Positions 1 through 7,900 of a DNA stretch of 64,000 bases are shown one piece after another. How positions within the stretch are numbered: the stretch's first letter is position 1; each line of letters starts with the position of its first letter. A model generated the notes under the pieces. That model did no database searches. It was not told the origin of the DNA and was given only the letters and a program-made list of their open reading frames with translations. The DNA is taken from NCBI GenBank assembly GCA_964476565.1, contig CAYZBG010000004.1, positions 42,734-106,733 of the forward strand, in the 5' to 3' direction. This stretch comes from CAMAXB01 sp964476565 (lineage in GTDB: Bacteria > Verrucomicrobiota > Verrucomicrobiia > Opitutales > Opitutaceae). The position numbers and the translations under genes were made by a program.

Positions 1-417
1 CTCATGATGACGCCGCCGCCGCTGAATCCGTCCAAGACGGGCGAGGTCCTCGACAACCGCAGCGATCACAACCTTTTCCACTCCTCCGCCGCGCTTCTGC
101 AGCACGGGGGCGACCTGCTGGCGTACTGCCGGTGGGGCAAGACCCAGCGGGTCGGCTCGCAGTCGCTCGAGGAGTGGCGTGCGTCCGAGCATCAGGACCT
201 CCATTCGATTCAATGGGAGCCCTTTTTCGTCGACGTGGCGGCGGGCGATTTCCGCCTCGAACCCGGCTCTCCAGCGGCCGGCCGGGGGCGCCCCGTGCCC
301 GATTTGGAACACGATCATCTGGGCCGTCCCCGCCCGGCTGACGCGCCGCCGGCCATCGGCGCCTTCGAACCCGAGACGTCATCGTCGGCCTTCCTACCGC
401 GCGGGGACCGGGCATAG
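1..417 (+). CDS. C-terminal fragment of a right-handed beta-helix protein (partial)
   Basis: The frame is open from the first base, so the gene begins outside the window and only about 138 residues are visible. The visible part has the typical ending of secreted right-handed parallel beta-helix proteins: a 'DHNLF' rung, a 'SLEEWRAS' rung, then FVDVAAGDFRLEPGSPAAGR and a closing 'PPAIGAFEP'. Families with this ending are mostly polysaccharide lyases or glycosidases of DUF1565/beta-helix type. The substrate cannot be told from the fragment. A carbohydrate-active role fits the neighbouring TonB receptor and GH28 gene, but that is inference. The last residues after GAFEP look unstructured. Confidence 0.7.
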   Translation, partial: LMMTPPPLNPSKTGEVLDNRSDHNLFHSSAALLQHGGDLLAYCRWGKTQRVGSQSLEEWRASEHQDLHSIQWEPFFVDVAAGDFRLEPGSPAAGRGRPVPDLEHDHLGRPRPADAPPAIGAFEPETSSSAFLPRGDRA

Positions 418-678
418 GTCTCGCTCGGGTTTCCCTGATGTAGCGGCGGCCGTCTGTGTCATGCAACGTCCCCTCTCAAGCCTCGGTCCGGATGGAATCG
501 GAGCGGACGCACGTCCAGTCACCCCAGGAGATCCTGTCGTCGAGAGGGGTTACGGACGGCCTACGGAAACCCCCTGTCCGAGATCGCACGCATCCGGCGA
601 CGGGAGGTTGTATCTATACGATAAAGAAGAAGCCACCTCGCAAATCCGGTGACCGCGATCGAGGGTCCCGTCCACCCC
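418..678. other. Intergenic region upstream of the first TonB receptor
   Basis: 261 bases without a convincing gene. It holds an imperfect copy of the CTTTA-N3-TAAAG operator at 614-626 and a separate 12-bp palindrome GGACG-CA-CGTCC at 505-516. No clear sigma-70 promoter or Shine-Dalgarno sequence is visible before the start at 679. Confidence 0.5.
614..626. promoter_or_regulatory. Candidate LacI-type operator, CTTTA-N3-TAAAG family (one mismatch)
   Basis: CTATACGATAAAG differs at one base from the perfect 13-bp form CTTTA-NNN-TAAAG found at 9650 and 12435. It lies 53 bases upstream of the TonB receptor start. The assignment rests on similarity to the other sites in the window. Confidence 0.45.
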
Positions 679-3048
679 ATGAAGAACCGAACCCTGTTCC
701 GACTCCTCCCGGTCTTGATTTTGGCCTGCTGCGCCCGGGCCCAGCCGGCCCCCCTGCAGCCTGCCGCCGCACCGTCCGATGACATTGTCGTTTTGTCACC
801 GTTCGAAGTCTCCAGTGAACGTGGTACTGGTTACCGCGCCACCAACTCCATCTCTGCCACCCGTCTCGACACGCCCCTGCAGTTGGTTCCGGTCAACGTC
901 CAGGTCGTCACCAAGGACTTTCTGCAAGATACCGCGGCGCTGAACATCAACGACGCGCTGCAATATCAGGCCAGCGTCAGTCAGGCTGAGAACGAGCGCG
1001 AGCAGGGGATCTTCAACATCCGCGGTTTCACCACCAACCGGGTGAAGCGAAATGGCTTCACGACCTACTACGTCCACGACGTAGGCAATACGGAGCGTGT
1101 CGAGGTCGTCAAAGGCCCCGCCTCCCTCCTCTATGGCGAGATGGAACCCGGTGGCGTGGTGAACTACATCACCCGTCGGCCGGGACCGGTGTCGACACAG
1201 TCGCTCCAGGTCACGTATGGCAGCAACAACCACCAGCGTGCCGTACTCGAAGCAGGCGGTCCGCTTGCTGACTCGAATTTCCGTTATGGTGTCACGGCCA
1301 GCTGGCTTGATGACGATCGTTGGACGGATGACTGGGGCGTGCGGCAGACCGCCGCCAACGGAGTCGTTCAGTGGTTCCCCTGGCGCGGTGCCACGCTGAC
1401 GCTTGAAGCCCAGTACCTGCGGCGCCGTGAGGACCTTCGCTCCCCTGTCTTTGTTTACAATAAAGCGAACTACGATGCGTGGCTCCAGCTTCCCGAGGCG
1501 ACCCGGAACGCGATCGTCAGCGGCGGCGCGGCCGACCAGCCGTCCGAGTTCGTGGCAGTGAACGCCACCGGCACCGGCCTGGTGCACTCCGGCCGCCGTC
1601 CTTATTGGACGGATGTGGCCGACATGTTCCCACGGGAGTGGAACACCTCTGCCGGTGATCTCGACAGTGATATGGAAGAACTCGCGCTGTCCTTCGAGTC
1701 ACCGCTGGGCGACCGCCACGTGATGCGGGCAATTGCACGCACGACCGCGACGGACCTGCTTTGGGCCCGCTCGGGCAGCGGAAGCTCCCGCCTCGGGGTC
1801 GGCCTCGACGGCCTCCGCGGCGGCGCGACTGGCGCCCGTGATCAGAACAACAAGGATTTCTTCACGCAGATCGACTTCGTCGGCCAGTACGCGTTCGACG
1901 CGGTGAAACTGCGCTGGGTGGCGGGTTGGGAGAGGTCGGACGGCGAGTTCAGCGGTACCACCTGGGATCGCGGTACCGGTGCGACCGCCATTCCGTGGAT
2001 CTACTTCAACCCGGCGCTTGCCCGTACGATCCGGAACAACGAGCTCGGCTTTGTCGCGGGTCAGAACACCCTGTCGCCCACCTTCCCGGAGCGGCCCTTG
2101 GGTGATCCGTTCATCCGGACCGTGTCGGACGATGCGCAGGACAATCTCGTCAATTCGTTCTACGGCGTGTTGCAGGCCAACGTGCTCGAGGATCGCCTCT
2201 TCGTCATGGGCGGGGTGCGCCGGGAAGAAAGCGATACCACTGATACCATCTTCGTATCGGGCGCCAACGTGCTCGCGCCGCCCACGGTGATCGAGAATCC
2301 GTCCGACAAGGCGACGGTACCGCAGGTCGGCGCCAGCCTCCGACTGCTCCCCGGACTCAATGTCTTCGGCAGTTACTCCGAATCCTTCCGGCCGCAGCGT
2401 GGTGTCGGCCGCGACATCAACAACGACTTCTTCAAGAAGCCGCCGCAGAAGGGCGAGGGAGTCGACTTTGGTCTCAAATTTGAGGTTCTGGATGGGCGCC
2501 TTTCCGGCACCGTATCCTATTTTGATATCACCGTGACGGACATCATGGGCCGGACTACGCCTCCGGGCGGCGGGGCGGCCTACGATATCGTGATCGACGG
2601 ACGTCAGGTGGACGGATGGGAGTTCGACGGGGTCTGGCAGCAAGGCGGCAACCAGCTGATCGTCTCCTATGCCAAAGTATCGGGCGAGGGCATCGGGGCT
2701 GACGCCGGTCAGCGGATCACCGGTTTGCCGGAGCAGCGTTTCGCGGTCTGGAACAAGTACAGTTTCCAGACAGGTCGCCTCAAGGGACTCTTCCTCGGTG
2801 CGGGCTGGAGTTACACTGCTGATCGGGTGGTGTCACAAGGCGGCCCGATTTTCACGGAGGATGGCAGCTACGCGGTGATCGATGCGCTGGTGGGTTACAC
2901 GACGCGGATTGGTGGGCGCGAGGTGGAGCTTCGCCTGAATGTAAAGAACCTCGCCGACGAGGAGTACCTGTACCCGGGAGCCGCGCAGGCCAATGCATAC
3001 TGGGGCGACCCCCGCAGCCTCTACCTCACGGCGCGCATCAACTTCTGA
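679..3048 (+). CDS. TonB-dependent outer-membrane receptor (TBDT 1)
   Basis: Outer-membrane, TonB-energised importer, presumably for oligosaccharides. An ATG lies ten codons upstream of the chosen start, but MKNRTLFRLLPVLILACCARA is a good signal peptide, so 679 is preferred. The N-terminus of the mature protein has LSPFEVSSERGTGYRATNSI, then the plug domain with RVEVVKGPASLLYGEMEPGG and NYITRRP. The rest is a beta-barrel ending in the aromatic residue typical of outer-membrane proteins (TARINF). At about 789 residues the length is normal. No SusD-like gene follows. It is very similar along its length to the receptor at 40270-42603, which points to a duplication. A terminator follows, then a GH28-like gene. 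Confidence 0.93.
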   Translation: MKNRTLFRLLPVLILACCARAQPAPLQPAAAPSDDIVVLSPFEVSSERGTGYRATNSISATRLDTPLQLVPVNVQVVTKDFLQDTAALNINDALQYQASVSQAENEREQGIFNIRGFTTNRVKRNGFTTYYVHDVGNTERVEVVKGPASLLYGEMEPGGVVNYITRRPGPVSTQSLQVTYGSNNHQRAVLEAGGPLADSNFRYGVTASWLDDDRWTDDWGVRQTAANGVVQWFPWRGATLTLEAQYLRRREDLRSPVFVYNKANYDAWLQLPEATRNAIVSGGAADQPSEFVAVNATGTGLVHSGRRPYWTDVADMFPREWNTSAGDLDSDMEELALSFESPLGDRHVMRAIARTTATDLLWARSGSGSSRLGVGLDGLRGGATGARDQNNKDFFTQIDFVGQYAFDAVKLRWVAGWERSDGEFSGTTWDRGTGATAIPWIYFNPALARTIRNNELGFVAGQNTLSPTFPERPLGDPFIRTVSDDAQDNLVNSFYGVLQANVLEDRLFVMGGVRREESDTTDTIFVSGANVLAPPTVIENPSDKATVPQVGASLRLLPGLNVFGSYSESFRPQRGVGRDINNDFFKKPPQKGEGVDFGLKFEVLDGRLSGTVSYFDITVTDIMGRTTPPGGGAAYDIVIDGRQVDGWEFDGVWQQGGNQLIVSYAKVSGEGIGADAGQRITGLPEQRFAVWNKYSFQTGRLKGLFLGAGWSYTADRVVSQGGPIFTEDGSYAVIDALVGYTTRIGGREVELRLNVKNLADEEYLYPGAAQANAYWGDPRSLYLTARINF

Positions 3049-3068
3049 TCCTTTCCCCTGGCCGCCGG

Positions 3069-3106
3069 CACGCTGCTTCCTCGACGGGGAGGCAGCGTGT
3101 TTTTTT
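3069..3106 (+). terminator. Rho-independent terminator after TBDT 1
   Basis: The left arm CACGCTGCTTCC and the right arm GGAGGCAGCGTG form a 12-bp stem with one G-T pair and a short loop, followed at once by a run of seven T. It begins 20 bases after the receptor stop codon and lies before the GH28-like gene, so the two genes are separate transcripts or the second is read at a lower level. Confidence 0.85.
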
Positions 3107-3130
3107 CGCCCAACTGCCGTGACTCTTGTG

Positions 3131-4399
3131 ATGAATCCAGCCGTTCCGCCGACCCCCGCCTTGGTTGAAGACGCCACTGTCGCATTGCAATGCCGTATCG
3201 ACCGCGTGCATGCGGAGGGAGGGGGAACGGTGGTGGTGCCACCCGGTGTCCATGAGATTGGTACCTTGGAGATCCGATCTGGCGTGCGGCTGCATTTGGA
3301 ACACGGGGCATCGCTGGTGGGCAGCCGGGATCTGGGCCGTTACCCTCTCTTGAGCGACCCGATCGTGCGGTGCTTCTCTGACGCGAACGGTTTCCGCTCT
3401 CTCCTCCGTGCGCATGGCGCCCGGAGGATTGCACTCACCGGAACGGGGACGATCGACGGACGGGGTGAGGCCTTTCCGTATCAGGGTCACGATCGCGACG
3501 GGCGGCCGAGGCTGGTGCAGATGATCGGCTGTGCCGACGTCCTGGTCGAAGGCCTGCACCTCAGGCAGTCCGGTCATTGGATGCAGCATTTCCTCGGTTG
3601 CGAACGTCTGCAGGTCCGTGGCCTGACGGCGTACAACCACTGCCAGCCCAACAATGATTTCATCGACGTCGAAGGCTGCCGCGACGTGCGCATCTCCGAC
3701 TGCTCAAGCGACACGGACGACGACGGCATCACGCTGAAGAGCGGCTGTGAGGCACCGACCGAGGACGTGGTGGTCACGAACTGCGTGATCCGCAGCCATT
3801 GCAACGGGATCAAGCTCGGCACGGAGACGAACGGCGGCTTTCGCAATGTGGTGGTCTCCAACTGCGCCATCGTACCCTCGCTCCAGCCGCGCAACATCCA
3901 CGGGTTCCCCGGAGGCATTTGCGGCGTTGCCGTGGAGATCGTGGACGGAGGGACGCTTGACGGCGTAATGGTCTCCCATGTGCGTATCGAGGGACCCAAG
4001 GTGCCGTTGTTCGTACGCCTCGGCAATCGTGGCCGACCCTATCTGGCCGGTGCGGCCCGGCCGCCGGTCGGGCGGCTCCGGAACGTCACTTTTTCCCACA
4101 TCCACGGCGCGAGACTGGGGTCGCATGGAGCCGTGTTTACCGGACTGCCCGGCCACCGGATCGAGAACCTGTCTCTGATTGACGTCAGCCTTGAATTCGC
4201 CGGTGGCGTCAAGGCGCGGCCTGATGCAGCCACGTTTCCGGAAAAGGAAAGTGCCTACCCGGAGGCGACCATGTTCGGGGAGGCGCCGGCCTTTGGCGTT
4301 TTCATCCGCCATGCGGCCGAGGTCACCCTCGAGCGCGTGAAGCTCACCACCTTGCAGCCTGACGCCCGTCCCGCCGTGGTGAGTCACGACGTGGTCTGA
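3131..4399 (+). CDS. GH28-like (polygalacturonase fold) glycoside hydrolase, leaderless
   Basis: Family GH28 enzymes hydrolyse galacturonan or rhamnogalacturonan backbones with inverting chemistry. The 422-residue product begins MNPAVPPTPALVEDATVALQ and shows the parallel beta-helix entry segment (GGGTVVVPPGVHEIGTLEIRSG), then diverged catalytic motifs: PNNDFID near residue 176 for NTD, DTDDDGI near 197-198 for DD, and SHCNGIK near 223-228 for GHG/RIK. The acidic triad appears kept while the His/Arg motifs have drifted. No signal peptide is visible, so it is probably cytoplasmic, acting on imported oligosaccharides. The start at 3131 was chosen because the upstream extension of this frame runs through the preceding terminator. 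Confidence 0.82.
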   Translation: MNPAVPPTPALVEDATVALQCRIDRVHAEGGGTVVVPPGVHEIGTLEIRSGVRLHLEHGASLVGSRDLGRYPLLSDPIVRCFSDANGFRSLLRAHGARRIALTGTGTIDGRGEAFPYQGHDRDGRPRLVQMIGCADVLVEGLHLRQSGHWMQHFLGCERLQVRGLTAYNHCQPNNDFIDVEGCRDVRISDCSSDTDDDGITLKSGCEAPTEDVVVTNCVIRSHCNGIKLGTETNGGFRNVVVSNCAIVPSLQPRNIHGFPGGICGVAVEIVDGGTLDGVMVSHVRIEGPKVPLFVRLGNRGRPYLAGAARPPVGRLRNVTFSHIHGARLGSHGAVFTGLPGHRIENLSLIDVSLEFAGGVKARPDAATFPEKESAYPEATMFGEAPAFGVFIRHAAEVTLERVKLTTLQPDARPAVVSHDVV

Positions 4400-4451
4400 A
4401 GCGCTCTGATCGCGCGCACAGGCGTTTGCCGGACCTCGGGAGGCGCCCAAA

Positions 4452-4668
4452 CGTACTTACAGGAGTCCTCAGGAAGCGCACAGGTTGGCATCGTCGCGGT
4501 CCGTCTCAGCGCGCTCGGCGAGCTCCTGTGAATCCGCCTGCTGTGCCGCCGATCGTTCAGATCGGACAGACCGTTTGAACAGGAGGTAACAGAGGCAACG
4601 GAGGTGGGACGGGCGTTGACTGGTGAAGGGTTGCTCTCTGTTGCCTCCCTTTCCTCCTGTGAAAATCA
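4452..4668. repeat. Structured intergenic repeat, copy 1
   Basis: One of two direct copies. The copy opens with TACAGGAG and carries a weak first inverted repeat. A second, longer inverted repeat has its left arm at about 4580-4604 (CAGGAGGTAACAGAGGCAAC...) and its right arm at about 4634-4660, with about four mismatches over 24 bases. The transcribed structure would be a large hairpin. Confidence 0.7.
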
Positions 4669-4696
4669 CAATCCGGTGGAATGGGTTTTGTTCAAC

Positions 4697-4922
4697 CGTA
4701 CCTACAGGAGGCCGCGGAGAGCGCGGAGGTTTGGGTCCGTCCCGATCACTCTCCGCGCTCTCTGCGAGCTTCTTTGAATCTGTCTGCTGTGAGGTCCTTT
4801 GTTCAGGTCAGACAAGAGATTTGAACAGGAGGAAACTTAGGCGACGGAGGGGGACGGCGTTGGGTCTCTTGTGAGGGTGAGACTGTTCTCCGTTACTTCC
4901 CTTACCTCCTGTTCAAGATCAT
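4697..4922. repeat. Structured intergenic repeat, copy 2
   Basis: The second direct copy. It begins CCTACAGGAGG. Its first inverted repeat is CCGCGGAGAGCGCGGAGG (4712-4729) against CTCTCCGCGCTCTCTGCG (about 4749-4766). The second inverted repeat runs TTGAACAGGAGG... (from about 4821) against ...CCTCCTGTTCAA (to about 4915). It shares the order of elements with copy 1: TACAGGAG, GAATC-GCCTGCTGTG-type middle, TTGAACAGGAGG, CCTCCTGT. Confidence 0.7.
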
Positions 4923-4950
4923 ACCTCGGCAATCACGGTTGAGGGACCAT

Positions 4951-7900
4951 TCAATCGAGCGGGATCAGCCGGTCGTCGTCGAAGGTGGCGTTCGTGGGGA
5001 ACGCCGTGTCCAGAACGGGACGGATCTCGCGCAGTTGATGCAGTTGGGCGCGCGTTGCCAGGGCCGAGGCGAGGATTGTGTCGGCGTAGGCGGTGGCGAC
5101 GAAGGTGCGGCTGACTTCGCCGTTCGCGTTCTGCAGGGTGAGCTGCAGGTTGTCGCCCGTGGGGTTGCGCACGCGCCAGACGGTGGCCTCGCCCAGGCCG
5201 GCTACGAAGGGCAGCCGGCCGAGCGGCGTGAGCGAGGGCGCGGCTTCGGCAAGGCCCGCGTCGCCGGGCAGCAGCGGTACAGTGACGAGTCCCGTGTCGA
5301 CCAGTTGCTGGTCGACGCGGACCACGCCAGCGAGCGAACGGATCTCGCGGTCGTTCAGGGCGCGCGTGTGGTAGGCGAAGTCGTCGATCAGGCCGATGAA
5401 ACCCGTCGACGCCGGATCGGCGAAGATGTCGCCGCCAATGCCGTTGCCGAGACCGCCGGGAGAACGGTGGAAGGGCGTGTTCGGACGCAGGGCGAAGGCG
5501 GTTCCGACGTAGGCGCCGTCGAGGTGCAGTTCGACGCGGCCGCGGTCGTAGGTCAGCGCGACGTGATGCCAGCGGCCGGCCTCGATGGGCACGAAGAGGT
5601 CGGTGGGAATCACGAACGCCACGGCCCGGGCGTGGAGCACGCCGTCGATGATGCGCAGGCCGAGTCCGTGGCTGGCGCCGCCTTCTTCGAAGAGGATCGA
5701 GGTGCCGGCGGTGGTGTCGGCGAAGAAGCGCAACGAGACCGTGCGGGCGGTGAAGCCGTCGCGCAGGAAGCCGAAGTCGCCGGCCGGGGCGAGTTGCAGG
5801 TAGGCCCCGCCGCCCGGGAAACGCGCGGCGACGTTGCCGTCGGGCTGCGTTTCGAGCGTCGCGCCAACACTGACCGCGGGGTCGACCTGCCCGGTTTCGT
5901 CGGCGAGTCCATTGTCGAAGCCGAAGCGAGCGAGCAGGCCGCGGGAGAGATCCTCGTCGACGTCCTGGAGAACGATTACGGCCGGGTCGAAGGCGCGGGC
6001 CACGAGGTAGCGGCTGTCGCCGAGGAGGTGGAGGCGGATCTGCTCCGGATCCTCGCCGAGCAGGTCCGCGATCGGCATGATCGGAAGTTCGACCGTGGTC
6101 GCGCCCGCAGGCAGGGTGATCGACGACGGCACGGGCAGGTAATCTTCGCCGGTAAGGGCGTCGCCCCCGAGAGAGAAGTGCAGTTCAACCGGCACATCGG
6201 AGGCATGGGAGGCGACGAAGGTGAAGCTTGCCGGCACCACCGCGTCTTCCTCCACACGCGACGGATTCGCGACTACGTCAATGATCGGGAGATCGGTCCC
6301 GCGCTCGGTGCGGCCGCGGTAGAACGGCATCACGGCGCCGCGGGTGTAGTCGGCGAGGCGCAGGGGAACGTCGCCGTTGAGCAGTTCGCGCACTTCCTGA
6401 TCGCGGCGCTCGCGGATCACCACGGGGGCCGGATTCTCGTCACCGGGGCGTGTGCGCTCGACGAAGATCGCGAAGGTGTCGGAGTTGTCGTTGATGAGGA
6501 TGGCGCGGTCGGCGGGCGGCTCGTCGTAGGTGAGCTCGTTGACGACGCCGCCGAGCAGCTCGGTCTGCCCGCCGTTGACCGTGTAGAAATAGGGTCCGTG
6601 ATTCTCGCCGACCTTGAAACCGAAGACCCAGAGACGTCCGCCATCGTTGATGATGTGGGGCAGGCAACCCTCGGGGTTGAGCTGCCAGGCCCAGACCTCC
6701 TGGTCCTTGAAGATGAAGGCCGGGACTTCCTCCATGACCTCGTTGGCGCCACCGGCGGCGACGTCCTCCATGAAGAGGCGGCCCGTGCCCTCGTTGCGGT
6801 AGGCCTTGCCGTAGGCGATGAAGACGTGGCGGAGCACGAGATCGTTGGACGAGTTGTGCTGGATCCAGGTGTGGCGCCCCGAGGCCTGGAAGTTGCTCTT
6901 GAGCCGCTCAATCCAGACGGTCGGCTGCGTACCGCCGTCCTCGAAGAGCAGAACGGGCTTGTCGGAGCTGCGTAGTGCCTGGGTGGCGACGAGGGTGGAC
7001 TGTTGACCGAGGAGGCGTCGCACGTTGCCGCGGATGCGGATCGTGTCGCTCACGGTGTAGTCGCCCAGCGGCAGGTAGACGGTCGTCTTGCCGGAGTCGA
7101 TGGCGGCCTGGATGGCGGCGGTGTCGTCGCCCTGGGCGTCCCCGTCGACTACGTAGGTGTCCTCCGCATCGTCGATCGGGGAGAAAGGCAGGTTGACAAT
7201 CGGTAGGTTGAGCGAGGTGGCCGGCGTGTCGTTCCAGAGCGTGAAGCGCTGGTCGGAGACGTATTCGGTGATCGAGTTGCCCGGCACGATGACGCCCTGG
7301 TTGCGCACGGTGCTGGCGTAGCCGGAGCTGGTGACGTTGCGGACAAAGAGGTAGCCGGCGTCGTTCTCGATCGCGCTGGCGGCGCCGTCGCCGCCGGTGA
7401 AGGTGCTGTCGATCACGACGATCTGCCCGGCCGGGTCGGTGTTGAGCAGGGCCGGCACCGCGTTGTGGCTGGTGAAGCGGCGGAGGCTGATCGGCTTTTG
7501 GAAGTTCCAGAGGCCGGCGACGCGCTGGTTCGTCACGGTCACGTCCTCGAAGACGAACGAGGCGTGGTAGTGGCCCGTGCGGATGCCGTAGTCGAAGCCG
7601 TCGACGGAGACATTGCGCACGATGCCCATGCCGACGAGATTGCGGTCGATCTTGAGGCCGATGTAGCCGCGGCGTTCCGGATCGGAGGTGCGGATGGTTA
7701 CATTCTCCATCCAGCCGACGTTGTTGCTCTGGAATTCCAGGGCGATGGCGCCCGGGTTCCCGGAGCCGATGTCGAAGGTCATGTCCTCGACGGAGTGGTA
7801 GTACCCGTTGTTGGTCCACGGGCCGACGAAGAAGTTGAGCATGATCCGTGGATTGGCCGGATCGCCGAAGTTGGCCGAGCCGAGGGTGCCGTCGCTATTG

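Larger units (their letters stand above)
4400..4950. other. Intergenic region filled by a duplicated structured repeat
   Basis: About 550 bases between the stop codons of the converging GH28-like gene and the giant LamG/beta-helix gene. No gene is supported. Most of it is two direct copies of a palindrome-rich repeat, listed separately. Confidence 0.7.

Noticed and set aside
505..516. GGACG-CA-CGTCC palindrome upstream of TBDT 1 as a third GTGGAC-type operator
   Set aside because: The half-sites share only GGAC and the spacing between them differs from GTGGAC-NN-GTCCAC, so it is not the same motif.
4939..6975. A 678-codon open frame on the plus strand opposite the giant LamG/beta-helix gene
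   Set aside because: It is antisense to a gene with clear domains, has low-complexity Val/Gly/Glu/Ala/Arg composition, and reflects high GC in the real gene.
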